This document shows positions 18,632 through 28,187 of a stretch of 64,000 nt of DNA, in pieces. Below the pieces are notes generated by a model. That model did not search any database and was not told where the DNA came from. It worked only from the letters and a program-made list of their open reading frames with translations. The translations under genes were made by a program, and so were the position numbers. Origin of the DNA: an uncultured Rhodospirillales bacterium (GTDB lineage: Bacteria > Pseudomonadota > Alphaproteobacteria > Kiloniellales > Kiloniellaceae); assembly GCA_913060675.1 (NCBI GenBank), contig CAJXUS010000001.1:1-64000 (forward strand). The letters run 5' to 3'. The first letter of the stretch is position 1. Every line of letters starts with the position of its first letter.

Positions 18632-18687
18632 CGTATTGCCATTAAAAGAAGCGAAGCTCCCTTAAGTTACCTAAAGGAGCACCTTCT

Positions 18688-20916
18688 CTAAGCGGTCTGA
18701 ATTTGCTGTAGGAAGTTCTGAACCTGAGAGTTCAAACGGTCTCCTTGGCTCTTTAACTCATCAACAGCAGTCATAACCTGATCCGAAGCCTGCCCAGATT
18801 TTTCAGCTGCTTCACTAACACCAGAGATATTAGAAGAAACCTCCTGTGTCCCGCGTGCCGCTTCTTGAGTATTACGTGCGATTTCCTGTGTCGCAGCGCC
18901 CTGTTCTTCAACGGCTGCAGAAATGCCAGAGGCAATTTCATTGACCTGGTTGATGATTTTGCTGATGCCCTCAATGTCACCAACAGCAGAACCGGTCTGT
19001 TTTTGCATGGTAGCAATCTGCTCAGAAATTTCTTCGGTGGCTTTAGCCGTTTGATTAGCCAACGATTTCACTTCAGAAGCAACAACCGCGAACCCTTTCC
19101 CAGCTTCGCCAGCGCGAGCAGCTTCAATTGTTGCATTAAGAGCCAAAAGATTGGTCTGTTCCGCAATGTCATTGATCAAGTGAACCACTTCACCAATTTT
19201 CTGTGCAGCATCGGACAATTCCTGAACTGTTTGGCTTGTCTTTGTGGCTTCAGAAACCGCACGGCTTGTGACATTTGCAGAATCAGATACCTGTCGACTA
19301 ATCTCATTGATTGAGGCAGAAAGTTCTTCCGCAGCAGATGCAACAGTTTGTACGTTCATAGACGCCAAGTCGGAAGCCGATGCGACTGCGGCGGATTGGG
19401 CCTTAGTTTCATCAGCAATCGTTGACATACTTGAGGCCGTATCGCCCATCCTACCCGTTGAGTTTTGCAGGCCAGAAAGAACTTCACGAACTTCACCATC
19501 AAAAGCTTTCGCTAATTCTTCGAGACGGCGTGACCTTGCTTCGCGTTCTTTGCGCTGCTCGCGTCGCTCGGCATCATTTCGCTCATTCTCAATCAAATTC
19601 TCTTTAAAGACCAAGAGAGATCGCGCCATTTCCCCGACTTCGTCTTTGTTATCGACGGCCGGAATATCAACATCCTTGTCACCTTCTGACAAACGCGTCG
19701 TCACATCCGTGATCAAACGAATAGGTCCTGTCAGACTACGAAGAACAACAATACCGATACCGACCATGAGAATGAAAATGACTATAGCAGCGCCAATAAT
19801 AAGACTACGTACACTTGCTGCATTTTCATCAGCTTCTAAAGAAACCTTTTTAACATCAGCAGAAACAGCTTCTACGTCAGCTGTCACAGTTGCAACACGC
19901 GCAGCAATCGTTTCAAGTTCCCCTTTACTGAATTGTGCCATTGAATCAATGGGGTCTTTGAGAGTGCCAAAGACAGCAACCAATTGGTCGGTCCCACCGT
20001 CAAAACTCAGTGTCGTCTTGGCAAAATTTTCAAAATCTTTCAAATAGGTTTCTACCAAAACTTGAATAGACTTCTTTTCATCCTTAGAAAGCAGCGCGTA
20101 TTTAACGTTACGATTAAACTTCTTACCCTTTTTAAGGACAGCAGCCATATCTTCTTTTTCATGGGTAATAATGAAAGTCTTTTCCACAGTACGAATAGAC
20201 GTCATTTCACCCGCAAGTTTGATCAAATAAGGGGCTTTTAAACTATCCTCAATAGCAAAGGCAGAGTTATTCAACTTCCCTTTAAGACCAGCGTTTTTCG
20301 TCATCCCTAGAGTAGATTTAGCCTGAACGACAGCACCAAAGCTATCTTCATAGGCCAAAAGATTAGCCTTTAGCTTTGCTAAGCTTTCTTTTGTTTGCGG
20401 AGCATCTGAGAGACTCTCCAGCTCTTTGAGTTTACCATTGATAACATCCATTTCTTTAAAAAACAGATCTTCAAATTTTAAGTCACTCTTAAGCAGGAAA
20501 TCTTTTTCATTTAACGCTAGTCGGTTAATACTGACTTCAATTTCGTCGACCAGCTTTTGAATCTGCTGAGATTTCTCTAACTTGGCTTGATCTGCGACTA
20601 AAAGCTCTTGATTATGGACCAAATTCGCCTGATTTTCAGCCAACTGTGCCCTACTATTTGCCAGCAGAACATCACCCACAAAATAAATGGTACAAATAAC
20701 GCCTAGGGCAATGATCCCAAGCAGCATCAAAGCCGATATACGGGTAGAAACAGCAAAATTCCCTAAAAAAGTGGTTCGTTGGGTTTCTCCAACGATACCT
20801 ACTTCTTCGGAAAATTCACTGGTCACTTCCGCACCAAGGACCTCTTCATGTGCTGCTTCATCGATGGACACCTCTTTTTGGTTGTCATCGGTAGTAAATT
20901 TTTGTTCTTCAGACAC
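18688..20916 (-). CDS. Methyl-accepting chemotaxis protein, HBM-like sensor
   Basis: This is a 742-residue chemoreceptor. Helix TM1 is at about 61-83 and TM2 at 371-392, followed by HAMP (393-445) and the signalling domain (about 470-735), whose hairpin tip contains [20 protein letters not shown]. The periplasmic part of about 290 residues is all-helical and carries [11 protein letters not shown] and [12 protein letters not shown], the paired R..EK.F signature of helical bimodular sensors. An acidic cytoplasmic extension of 60 residues precedes TM1, unusual for the class. The C terminus lacks a CheR-binding pentapeptide of the NWETF kind. No che genes are nearby, so it is an orphan receptor. 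Confidence 0.93.
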   Translation of the reverse strand: MSEEQKFTTDDNQKEVSIDEAAHEEVLGAEVTSEFSEEVGIVGETQRTTFLGNFAVSTRISALMLLGIIALGVICTIYFVGDVLLANSRAQLAENQANLVHNQELLVADQAKLEKSQQIQKLVDEIEVSINRLALNEKDFLLKSDLKFEDLFFKEMDVINGKLKELESLSDAPQTKESLAKLKANLLAYEDSFGAVVQAKSTLGMTKNAGLKGKLNNSAFAIEDSLKAPYLIKLAGEMTSIRTVEKTFIITHEKEDMAAVLKKGKKFNRNVKYALLSKDEKKSIQVLVETYLKDFENFAKTTLSFDGGTDQLVAVFGTLKDPIDSMAQFSKGELETIAARVATVTADVEAVSADVKKVSLEADENAASVRSLIIGAAIVIFILMVGIGIVVLRSLTGPIRLITDVTTRLSEGDKDVDIPAVDNKDEVGEMARSLLVFKENLIENERNDAERREQRKEREARSRRLEELAKAFDGEVREVLSGLQNSTGRMGDTASSMSTIADETKAQSAAVASASDLASMNVQTVASAAEELSASINEISRQVSDSANVTSRAVSEATKTSQTVQELSDAAQKIGEVVHLINDIAEQTNLLALNATIEAARAGEAGKGFAVVASEVKSLANQTAKATEEISEQIATMQKQTGSAVGDIEGISKIINQVNEIASGISAAVEEQGAATQEIARNTQEAARGTQEVSSNISGVSEAAEKSGQASDQVMTAVDELKSQGDRLNSQVQNFLQQIQTA

Positions 20917-21064
20917 GACTTAACCCGACCTTACCTATCAAGTCTCATTTATGAGACGAAATTGTTATTGCTTTTACTTCTTTAACTACGATTATTCGTC
21001 GGGAGCGTTAACATAAAGTATATCAAAAGCTAATATTTCCTAAATCTGAGCGATAAGGGTCAAA

Positions 21065-21718
21065 ATGTTAAAAAAAGATCGAGTTGTATATATAAATAAA
21101 CGTCTAAAAGAGCTATATCCGACCCTTCCGATTCCCCTCGACCACAAGGACACCTACACTCTTTTGGTCGCAGTTTTACTCTCAGCACAATGTACGGATG
21201 AAAGAGTAAACAAAATTACACCTGCTCTTTTTGATCGCGCAGACAATCCTTTTGATATGGTAAAAGTTCCTGTTGATGATATTAGAGCCATCATTCGCCC
21301 CTGCGGCCTTTCCCCCCGTAAATCAAAAGCTATTTCAGAACTCTCTCAAATTCTAATCGATAAATACGACGGCGTTGTTCCCCAATCTATGGAAGCGTTA
21401 GAAGAACTACCCGGTGTCGGACACAAAACAGCCGGGGTTGTCATGTCTCAGGCGTTTGGAGTGCCCTCTTTCCCGGTTGACACTCATATTCACCGTTTAG
21501 CCCAAAGATGGGGCCTGACGAACGGGAAAAATGTCGTACAGACGGAAAAAGATCTCAAAAGGCTCTTTGCCAAAGATCGCTGGAATGACCTTCATCTGGA
21601 AATTATTTACTATGGGCGGGAATATTGTTCTGCGCGGGGATGCGATGGAACAAAATGCGAGATCTGTAGCACCTGTTATCCTGAGAGAAAAAATCCTGTG
21701 AAAACAAAGAAATCCTAA
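21065..21718 (+). CDS. nth: Endonuclease III
   Basis: Endonuclease III removes oxidised pyrimidines and cleaves abasic sites. The helix-hairpin-helix LPGVGHKTAGVV carries the catalytic lysine K121, and VDTHIHRLAQRWGL carries the catalytic aspartate D139. The C terminus has five cysteines (188, 193, 198, 201, 204) instead of the classic C-x6-C-x2-C-x5-C iron-sulfur loop, so the cluster is present only in a variant form or lost. The length of 217 is normal. The gene is divergent from the chemoreceptor and 100 bases ahead of lemA. Confidence 0.93.
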   Translation: MLKKDRVVYINKRLKELYPTLPIPLDHKDTYTLLVAVLLSAQCTDERVNKITPALFDRADNPFDMVKVPVDDIRAIIRPCGLSPRKSKAISELSQILIDKYDGVVPQSMEALEELPGVGHKTAGVVMSQAFGVPSFPVDTHIHRLAQRWGLTNGKNVVQTEKDLKRLFAKDRWNDLHLEIIYYGREYCSARGCDGTKCEICSTCYPERKNPVKTKKS

Positions 21719-21818
21719 TAAAAAAACACCCTAGCCATTACCACTATTGTTCGAGTACAAGTCAACTAACGCAACCCTGGTTGCAATTACATTTGATTTC
21801 ACGAAAACAAGGTTTCTT

Positions 21819-22379
21819 ATGACTGAATATATTGCTCTAGGTATCGTCCTATTGACCGCATTATACGCCATCAAGGTTTATAACAACCTCGTATCTGGGC
21901 GAAATTCAGTTGAAAACGCCTGGCGTCAAATCGATGTGCAGCTCAAACGCAGGCTTGATCTGATTCCAAACCTGGTTGAGACTGTCAAAGGCTTTATGGC
22001 GCATGAAAACGATGTCCTCACTGAAGTAACAGAGGCCCGCACCCGTGCCTATAATGCAGGAACGCGCAGTGAAGCAATCGAGAGCAACAATCTGTTGTCA
22101 AACGCCACCGCAAACCTTCTGGCCGTAATGGAAAATTACCCCGACATTAAATCTCAGGGTAATGTTAGCGATCTAACTGAAGAATTAACAACCACAGAAA
22201 ACAAAGTTGCCTTTGCGCGCCAGCATTATAATGATGTCACAACGAACCAGAATAACCGGGTTCAACAGTTCCCCTCTAATCTTATTGCTTCGCTATTCAA
22301 ATTCGCTCTTGAAGACCTATGGGAGCTAAATGCGGACACACGTCAGGCAGCTCAAGACGCACCCAAAGTTTCGTTTTAA
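21819..22379 (+). CDS. lemA: LemA family protein
   Basis: LemA proteins have one N-terminal membrane helix and a helical body and are often paired with M48 peptidases. This 186-residue protein has the helix at residues 2-20, then YNNLVSGRNSVENAWRQIDVQLKRRLDLIPNLVE, a family hallmark, and later ENYPDIKSQGNV. The ATG at 21819 is chosen over the frame opening at 21747 because it places the helix at the N terminus. It is followed after about 50 bases by the M48 gene on the same strand, which is the usual pairing. Confidence 0.92.
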   Translation: MTEYIALGIVLLTALYAIKVYNNLVSGRNSVENAWRQIDVQLKRRLDLIPNLVETVKGFMAHENDVLTEVTEARTRAYNAGTRSEAIESNNLLSNATANLLAVMENYPDIKSQGNVSDLTEELTTTENKVAFARQHYNDVTTNQNNRVQQFPSNLIASLFKFALEDLWELNADTRQAAQDAPKVSF

Positions 22380-22430
22380 CTTTATAAAAATCGCTTTTTG
22401 CAGGGTGAATTAATAGATGTTTATTTTAAA

Positions 22431-23474
22431 ATGACTGCGCAACCTTTGGCCATAATTTCCACAGACTTCAAGGCTGCTCAAGCCAGAAACAAATGGAACT
22501 CCCTTCTCCTTTGTCTCATCATGATATCAACGGCTATGGGCTTAGGTTATGTTTGTGGCTGGGCTGCAGAAGTTTTTACTCAAAGCCACCCCGCTTTGGC
22601 TCAAGCGCCCTATGACACAGATATAGTGTCGCTGTTAAAGTTAAGCTTAATAAGTGATTGGGGCCTGTCTGCAATGGTAGGAATGTTCGTGATATCCCTG
22701 TTTACCCTTTGTTGGACTTACTTTGCTGCCGACAAAACTCTACTCAAAATGAACGACGCGAAAAAAGCTGATCCCGAGCAATATGCGGATCTTCATAATA
22801 TTATTGAAGAAATGGCCATTGCTTCTGGATTAGAAAAACCTGCGACCTATATCATCGACGATAACGGTTTGAATGCTTTTGCAACAGGTTTACGAGTTGA
22901 AAACTCTTCGATTACAGTGACCTCCGGCCTTTACAAAAACCTTTCTCGCGATGAATTGCAGGGAGTGGTTGCTCACGAGATGGCGCACATTCTCAACCGT
23001 GATGTTCAATACGCCGTCCTCGTCGCCGTAGGCGCAGGCCTTATCGCAATAGTTGCTGAAATAATGTTGCGGATAAGCCGGGTTTTCTTTTATTCACGAT
23101 CCTCATCAAACCGCTCTTCAAGCTCAAATAAAGAGAGCAAAGGTACCAACCCCCTTATGTTGATCGCAGGAATAGTTTGGGTTCTCGCCGCAATTCTTGC
23201 TCCATTGGTTGCTTACCTGGTTCGGATGGCAATCTCTAGAGAACGAGAGTACCTCGCAGATGCTACAGCAGCCCAACTGACAAGAAACCCAAAAGGTCTG
23301 GCCTCTGCCCTTCTTAAAATAAGTGGTCATGCCCATCTAAAAGAAAAGAACGCAGCAACGGAACATCTCTTCATTATCAACCCAAACAGAACCTTTAGTG
23401 AATTTGCCAGCAATTTAACCTCAACTCATCCTGCGACATCACTACGTGTCGAACGCTTGATGAACCTGGAATAA
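22431..23474 (+). CDS. M48 family membrane metalloprotease, LemA-associated
   Basis: The 347-residue protein resembles HtpX-type membrane proteases that degrade misfolded membrane proteins. Two helices lie at about 23-45 and 77-99, the zinc motif HEMAH is at 182-186, two more helices surround residues 197-275, and EREYLADATAA near 285 carries the third ligand. A serine-rich cytosolic linker (RSSSNRSSSSNKES) lies between the last helices. The ATG at 22431 is preferred to an upstream TTG at 22398. It forms a pair with lemA upstream. Confidence 0.9.
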   Translation: MTAQPLAIISTDFKAAQARNKWNSLLLCLIMISTAMGLGYVCGWAAEVFTQSHPALAQAPYDTDIVSLLKLSLISDWGLSAMVGMFVISLFTLCWTYFAADKTLLKMNDAKKADPEQYADLHNIIEEMAIASGLEKPATYIIDDNGLNAFATGLRVENSSITVTSGLYKNLSRDELQGVVAHEMAHILNRDVQYAVLVAVGAGLIAIVAEIMLRISRVFFYSRSSSNRSSSSNKESKGTNPLMLIAGIVWVLAAILAPLVAYLVRMAISREREYLADATAAQLTRNPKGLASALLKISGHAHLKEKNAATEHLFIINPNRTFSEFASNLTSTHPATSLRVERLMNLE

Positions 23475-23592
23475 GAACGCCGATACCTTTTTGTCGATTT
23501 AACTAAAGACATAATGAGAAACAGCGTTTAAATTCTTACGCTTCATCCAATTTTGGATGATTCCAATTTTATTCTCTAGAGCAGGTGACGAC

Positions 23593-24345
23593 ATGAGTTT
23601 TACAGGAAAAACGGCCGTTGTAACCGGCGCGGCCGGTGGTATGGGCCTCAACATTGCTCTCGACCTTGCCAACCACGGCGCTTATGTTGTCCTTATTGAC
23701 GTCAAAGAACCCTGTGCCGATCTTACTCGAATAGAGGGAGGGAAAGCTCATTTCGCCAAAGGTGACGTCACAGATTCAGTATTTGTCCAACGGGTTATGG
23801 ATGATGCCTTCGAGAAAACGGGACGCCTTGATTATCTCGTCAATGCGGCGGGAGTTCTTTGGTTTGATAAGGATCGATCCACAGAACAGACGGACCTAGA
23901 GGCCTGGGATCGGATTATGGAAATTAATTTGAAATCCATGATTATAACCTGCCGCCATGCGTTTCCTTTAATGCGAAAAACAGGATCTGGCGCTATGGTT
24001 CATGTTGCTTCTGTTCAGGCGATGCGTGGAGATGACAAACCGCAGGTGGCTTATCAGGCCTCCAAGGCAGCGATTATATCATTGTCCAAGACCGTTGCGC
24101 TGGAAGGCGCCGCAGATGGCATCAGATCAAACTCAATTCTACCTGGGCCAACTGTATCCCCAATGCAAGAGCGCTGGATTAAAGATCCCTCTATCCAAAG
24201 TTCGACCGAAAGTGTAATCCCGCTCGGACGAGCCGGAACTACTCAGGATATGTCAAACGCTGCCTTGTTCTTGTTATCAGATAAAGCCAGCTACATTACC
24301 GGAACGGAACTTATCATCGATGGAGGCCTTCTGGCACGTCCATAA
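23593..24345 (+). CDS. SDR family oxidoreductase
   Basis: This 250-residue short-chain dehydrogenase has the cofactor motif TGAAGGMG (residues 10-17), NAAG near 90, the catalytic YQASK with the preceding serine in VHVASVQ, and a C terminus ending ELIIDGGLLARP. An aspartate after strand beta-2 (LIDVKEP) suggests NAD(H). The ATG at 23593 follows AGGTGACGAC, better than the upstream frame opening at 23557. The substrate is unknown. A terminator follows. Confidence 0.9.
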   Translation: MSFTGKTAVVTGAAGGMGLNIALDLANHGAYVVLIDVKEPCADLTRIEGGKAHFAKGDVTDSVFVQRVMDDAFEKTGRLDYLVNAAGVLWFDKDRSTEQTDLEAWDRIMEINLKSMIITCRHAFPLMRKTGSGAMVHVASVQAMRGDDKPQVAYQASKAAIISLSKTVALEGAADGIRSNSILPGPTVSPMQERWIKDPSIQSSTESVIPLGRAGTTQDMSNAALFLLSDKASYITGTELIIDGGLLARP

Positions 24346-24367
24346 AATATAAACCCACAAAAACATA

Positions 24368-24390
24368 AGAGGGCTGAAAATCAGCCCTCT
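24368..24390 (+). terminator. Terminator after the SDR gene
   Basis: AGAGGGCTGA (24368-24377) pairs perfectly with TCAGCCCTCT (24381-24390) around an AAA loop, followed by TATTACTGT. It lies between convergent genes. Confidence 0.75.
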
Positions 24391-24442
24391 TATTACTGTA
24401 TCTTTATATGAGCAAAACCAACTTTACTCCTATGAACAAATT

Positions 24443-25465
24443 CTAAGCGTCCACACCTACACCCGCAGCACTGCTTGTCAAAGTATCGAGTAGCAGTTGG
24501 CGAACACCGTCGCGACCTTCAAACTCTGGTCCATTTGCACCGTTAAACAGGTGTCCAAGTGGTACCAAGAGATCGGCACGATAGAGCGTGAAGGGATCAT
24601 CACCCTCTTTTTCTGGCTTAATATCTTGTTTTTCACGAAGGCTAAGTAGGGGACCTTCACCAGGAAGTTTCCTCAAAAGCTCTGCGTCATCGTCTGCATT
24701 TGTTCTTGGCGGGTTACTGACGAGTTTATCGATTAACTGCTCTAACCCGCTCCCTTCTCTTGCAAGTGCCAGACCTTCACCTGCTCCATAATAAGAACCA
24801 GCTTCGAGGCCTTGTAACACGTTTCCAAGCAGTGCATTCGCACCCTCTGCAGAACTGGACTGAGCCACAGCTGTGGTTTTTGTTATCTCGGCCTGAACAG
24901 AAGCAAAATTAAAGGACAATTCACCGGTATTGTTATTCACGTAAATATCAAGTGATTGCACAGCAAGATAGGTTTGCTCGCTCACTCCAGAAGCAACACC
25001 ATCCGCGCCAGCATAAGACAAGGCTTTTTGGGTACGTGTTGCAACCGACTGTTCGAATGAAAAACTAAATTCATCCGAATTGGCAGCCGCCTCTTTGATT
25101 GAATTTACGAGATTTTGTGCAAATTCTATTGCAGCTTCTTTGCTATTGCCAAGACGTTCAAATACTTCTGCCAAAGTGCCAACAATTGAATCCAATGCAC
25201 TACTTAAGGTGCGCTGTATAACTTCTTTTGGCGTTAAAGCGACACTCGTAGTGGCATCATCACCTTGGTCTGCATTTGCTAACAGGCCTTTGGAAACATC
25301 AACCTGATCATCAATCGGTTGAATAAGTTGACTATGGGGTGTCCCTTTCCCGTTTTGGCCAGAAACACCATTTTGCGCTGAGTTTTGACCAGACAAGTTA
25401 TAGCCTGGAAAACCACGCAAGTTCTCCAAGCCTTGACGTACCAAGCCTAGTGCAGAATGAGCCAT
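24443..25465 (-). CDS. Hypothetical protein
   Basis: I do not recognise this 340-residue protein with certainty. The start at ATG 25465 follows a perfect AGGAGGAG site; the frame extends further upstream only by chance. Residues 1-60 are Gly/Asn/Gln-rich and probably disordered, followed by helical stretches such as RTLSSALDSIVGTLAEVFERLGNSKEAAIEFAQ and an acidic C-terminal half. There is no signal peptide or membrane helix. The composition, rich in Gln, Asn, Ser and Ala and free of cysteine, recalls secreted or flagellar-associated proteins, but that is only an impression. It is monocistronic. Confidence 0.7.
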   Translation of the reverse strand: MAHSALGLVRQGLENLRGFPGYNLSGQNSAQNGVSGQNGKGTPHSQLIQPIDDQVDVSKGLLANADQGDDATTSVALTPKEVIQRTLSSALDSIVGTLAEVFERLGNSKEAAIEFAQNLVNSIKEAAANSDEFSFSFEQSVATRTQKALSYAGADGVASGVSEQTYLAVQSLDIYVNNNTGELSFNFASVQAEITKTTAVAQSSSAEGANALLGNVLQGLEAGSYYGAGEGLALAREGSGLEQLIDKLVSNPPRTNADDDAELLRKLPGEGPLLSLREKQDIKPEKEGDDPFTLYRADLLVPLGHLFNGANGPEFEGRDGVRQLLLDTLTSSAAGVGVDA

Positions 25466-25916
25466 TTTCTCCTCCTGAGGTCGTACCAGCCACAAACTTT
25501 GCGAGCTTGGCGGGTAATGAGCTACGTGCTCCGACAAATATTCGGTTAAACTCTAAGATAATTTATGAATATTAACGATTACTTAACAAAGATACAAAAC
25601 AAAAAACACATGAAATAACAACGGATTACCTAAAAGATTCTTCCTCTCTAAAATGTGTGACACCGATTCGGCTTGTAGATTATCTGGTATTTCGGCTCAA
25701 ATACCCTCAATACAATTCTCAGTAATCCGTTAAATTTTCTCCCTCAAAAATAAGCTAATGACTATTAGGGTCACCAAACAAGCCATGCAATTTTCGAATG
25801 GAGCCATGCGTCGTGCGCATATCTGGGCTTCCATCTGCACATCTTGTCGCAGGTAGCAGATCCGTTTATGAAGGTCCCACAAAAATACTCCATAAACACC
25901 AAGGAGAGCGCCTTCC
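25466..25916. other. Intergenic region with a nested-helix element
   Basis: No protein gene is seen in these 451 bases. Three nested inverted repeats at 25620-25731 are described as a separate feature. The remainder is A/T-rich and must contain the divergent promoters for the hypothetical gene and the aldehyde dehydrogenase. Confidence 0.5.
25620..25731. ncRNA. Candidate structured RNA upstream of aldehyde dehydrogenase
   Basis: AACGGATTAC (25620-25629) is a perfect complement of GTAATCCGTT (25722-25731). Inside it TTGTA (25673-25677) pairs with TACAA (25711-25715), and inside that GGTATTT (25686-25692) pairs with AAATACC (25699-25705) around a CGGCTC loop. Three correctly nested helices in 112 bases suggest a structured transcript, perhaps a leader of the gene starting at 25917. 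The strand is not determined. Confidence 0.35.
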
Positions 25917-27308
25917 ATGAGCGAATTATTGAAATGTATTTCACCTGTTAACGGATCAGTTTATGTCGAACGCCCGCTAGCAAGTGATCGTGATATCCAA
26001 GCAGCCCTCGATAAATCCGTCGCCGCCCAGAAAAGCTGGCGCAAAGTTCCGATCAGCGAAAAACAAGCCCTTATAAGCAAAGCTGTCGATTACTTTGTTG
26101 CCAACAAAGCAGAAATAGCCGAGGAAATTACCTGGCAAATCGGTCGTCCTATTTCTCAAGCCCCTGGTGAGATTGGTGGTTTTGAAGAACGCGCACGTTA
26201 TATGATCGACATTGCGCCGGAATCTCTAGCTGACCAGAACGTCGGTGACAAAGAAGGCTTCACCCGCTTCATCAGAAAAGAAGCACTGGGTGTGGTTTTT
26301 GTTGTTGCACCTTGGAACTTTCCTTTAATGACAGCAGTGAACTGCATTGTTCCAGCACTCCTAGCTGGCAATACCGTTCTATTAAAACATGCCGCCCAAA
26401 CACCACTTTGCGCCGAACGCTTTACTGAAGCATTCAAAGCAGCTGGCCTGCCTGACGGTGTATTCCAGCATTTGCATATGAGCCACGCAGGCGCCGCTAA
26501 ACTTATCGGTTCCGACGGCGTGGATTTTGTGAACTTCACAGGGTCTGTTCCCGCGGGACACGCCATTCAAAAAGCGGCTTCCGGTCGCTTTATCGCTACC
26601 GGCCTTGAGCTTGGCGGCAAAGACCCTGGTTATGTTCGTGCAGATGCAAATGTCGCCTACGCAATCGAGAGCCTTGTTGATGGCGCGATGTTTAACTCTG
26701 GACAGTCCTGTTGCGGGATTGAGCGTATTTACGTTCATGATTCCGTTTATGATGACTTCGTATCCGGTGCCGTTGATCTGCTCAAACAATACAAGCTCGG
26801 CAATCCAACAGACCCCACTACCAATATGGGACCCGTTGTAAAAACCAGTGCCGCTGATTTTGTCCGTGGTCAAGTTGCTGAAGCCGTAAAAGCTGGCGCT
26901 GAAGCCCTGATCGATCCAGGCTACTTCGCAGCAGACAAAGAGGGCACTCCCTATCTGGCTCCTCAGCTGGTCGTCGGTGTTGATCATTCCATGCGGGTGA
27001 TGAACGAAGAAAGCTTTGGCCCCGTTGTCGGCGTCATGAAGGTTTCTTCCGATGAAGAAGCCATCAAACTCATGAACGACAGTGAGTTCGGCTTGACCGC
27101 TTCGATCTGGACCGAAGATGCAGATGCAGCTCTTGCTATCGGTGATGACATTAACACTGGAACATGGTTCATGAACCGTTGTGATTACCTTGATCCGGCA
27201 CTGGCCTGGACAGGCGTTAAGAACTCCGGCCGCGGCTGTAGCCTCTCTAAAGTGGCCTACGAGCACCTGACACGTCCGAAGTCATTCCACCTTCGTACCA
27301 AGCTTTAA
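25917..27308 (+). CDS. Aldehyde dehydrogenase family protein
   Basis: This NAD(P)+-dependent aldehyde dehydrogenase has 463 residues. Visible motifs are APWNFPLMT near 140, FTGSVPAGHAI near 210, the general-base region LELGGKDPGYV near 235, and the catalytic cysteine in FNSGQSCCGIE near 270. NEESFGPVVGV follows near 360. The ATG at 25917 has AAGGAGAGCG upstream. The closest functional classes are succinate-semialdehyde or other short-chain aldehyde dehydrogenases; the substrate is not determined. A strong terminator follows, so the gene is monocistronic. Confidence 0.92.
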   Translation: MSELLKCISPVNGSVYVERPLASDRDIQAALDKSVAAQKSWRKVPISEKQALISKAVDYFVANKAEIAEEITWQIGRPISQAPGEIGGFEERARYMIDIAPESLADQNVGDKEGFTRFIRKEALGVVFVVAPWNFPLMTAVNCIVPALLAGNTVLLKHAAQTPLCAERFTEAFKAAGLPDGVFQHLHMSHAGAAKLIGSDGVDFVNFTGSVPAGHAIQKAASGRFIATGLELGGKDPGYVRADANVAYAIESLVDGAMFNSGQSCCGIERIYVHDSVYDDFVSGAVDLLKQYKLGNPTDPTTNMGPVVKTSAADFVRGQVAEAVKAGAEALIDPGYFAADKEGTPYLAPQLVVGVDHSMRVMNEESFGPVVGVMKVSSDEEAIKLMNDSEFGLTASIWTEDADAALAIGDDINTGTWFMNRCDYLDPALAWTGVKNSGRGCSLSKVAYEHLTRPKSFHLRTKL

Positions 27309-27330
27309 TCGGCTCAGGTAAGAAACAATT

Positions 27331-27361
27331 AAGCCCGGTTCTAATTGGACCGGGCTTTTTT
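27331..27361 (+). terminator. Terminator after the aldehyde dehydrogenase gene
   Basis: AAGCCCGGT (27331-27339) pairs with ACCGGGCTT (27349-27357) around a 9-base loop, followed by a run of T. Confidence 0.9.
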
Positions 27362-27579
27362 TATTCCAAAAAGGCAACAGTGCCTACTTTCTTGAGAACA
27401 CTAAACCACTATGGATAGTACAAACCTCGCCTCAGCTTCTCCTTCCACATAAAACAGAACCTTTCCCCACGATAGTAAGAATATTCACGCCCCAGCATGG
27501 CCGTAGATAAAAATATCCATTAGATTTAAGCTCAAATGAAGTTACCGACACAAACCCAACATGCAGGATATAATTTATA

Positions 27580-28161
27580 GTGCTAAAAAATCCACTTGAA
27601 CGCGCCAGGGAGGAACTTCTTGAGGGCGAGGAGTTAATTTGGGCGGATACGCCTGATATTAATCGGCGTGTAGGAAAAAAACGTAAAGCAGTAATTTTTG
27701 GCAAAATTATTATTGCTGTCGTAATTCTATGGATGCTCGGCGTTATCATGACCAGCTTTTCAACTGGAAAATTTGCTGGTTTAGCTCTAGCCCTCTTTGG
27801 ACTTCCCTTTATATTTTTGGCAAGAAAGCTCATCAACAAACCAAAAAAAGCCAAAGCACGCGCAGAACAAACATACTACGCCGCAACCAACCAGCGTCTA
27901 ATGATCATCGATGATTATAATAAAAAATCCATTGAGAGCTACGATATCCACAAACTGGAGTTTCTGGAACGGGCAGAACATAACGACGGTACAGGTGATA
28001 TATTTTTCACGAAATCCCTTGTCACTTCTATCCCCACAAATGACCGAGACAACGCCCCGCCTCCCAAAGCCATCACGCGTGAAATCAAAAAAGGTTTCTT
28101 GGATATCCATGAAGCCAAAGAAGTAGAAAGAGAAATCCAGAATCTAATGCAGTCAGGCTAA
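27580..28161 (+). CDS. Small PH-domain-like membrane protein
   Basis: The 193-residue protein has a short N-terminal EELLEGEELIWADTPD segment, two close membrane helices at about 45-85, and a C-terminal soluble domain with YYAATNQRLMIIDDY and IHKLEFLERAEHNDGTGDIFF, a pattern seen in bacterial PH-like domains. The start is GTG at 27580 behind AGGAT. It is a distant paralogue of the protein at 38136-38630, which has the same order of elements. The function is unknown; related architectures bind lipids or membrane partners. It converges on the GT2 gene. Confidence 0.72.
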   Translation: MLKNPLERAREELLEGEELIWADTPDINRRVGKKRKAVIFGKIIIAVVILWMLGVIMTSFSTGKFAGLALALFGLPFIFLARKLINKPKKAKARAEQTYYAATNQRLMIIDDYNKKSIESYDIHKLEFLERAEHNDGTGDIFFTKSLVTSIPTNDRDNAPPPKAITREIKKGFLDIHEAKEVEREIQNLMQSG

Positions 28162-28187
28162 ACTCCCCCTCTGCCATAAGCGTTGAA

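Noticed and set aside
19244..20047. Plus-strand 267-codon open frame across the chemoreceptor gene
   Set aside because: Ser/Ala/Thr/Arg-rich shadow of the chemoreceptor coding strand, no start site and no family.
26382..27266. Minus-strand 294-codon open frame inside the aldehyde dehydrogenase gene
   Set aside because: It is antisense to a clearly functional gene with conserved motifs, has no recognisable family and reflects the codon bias of the real gene.
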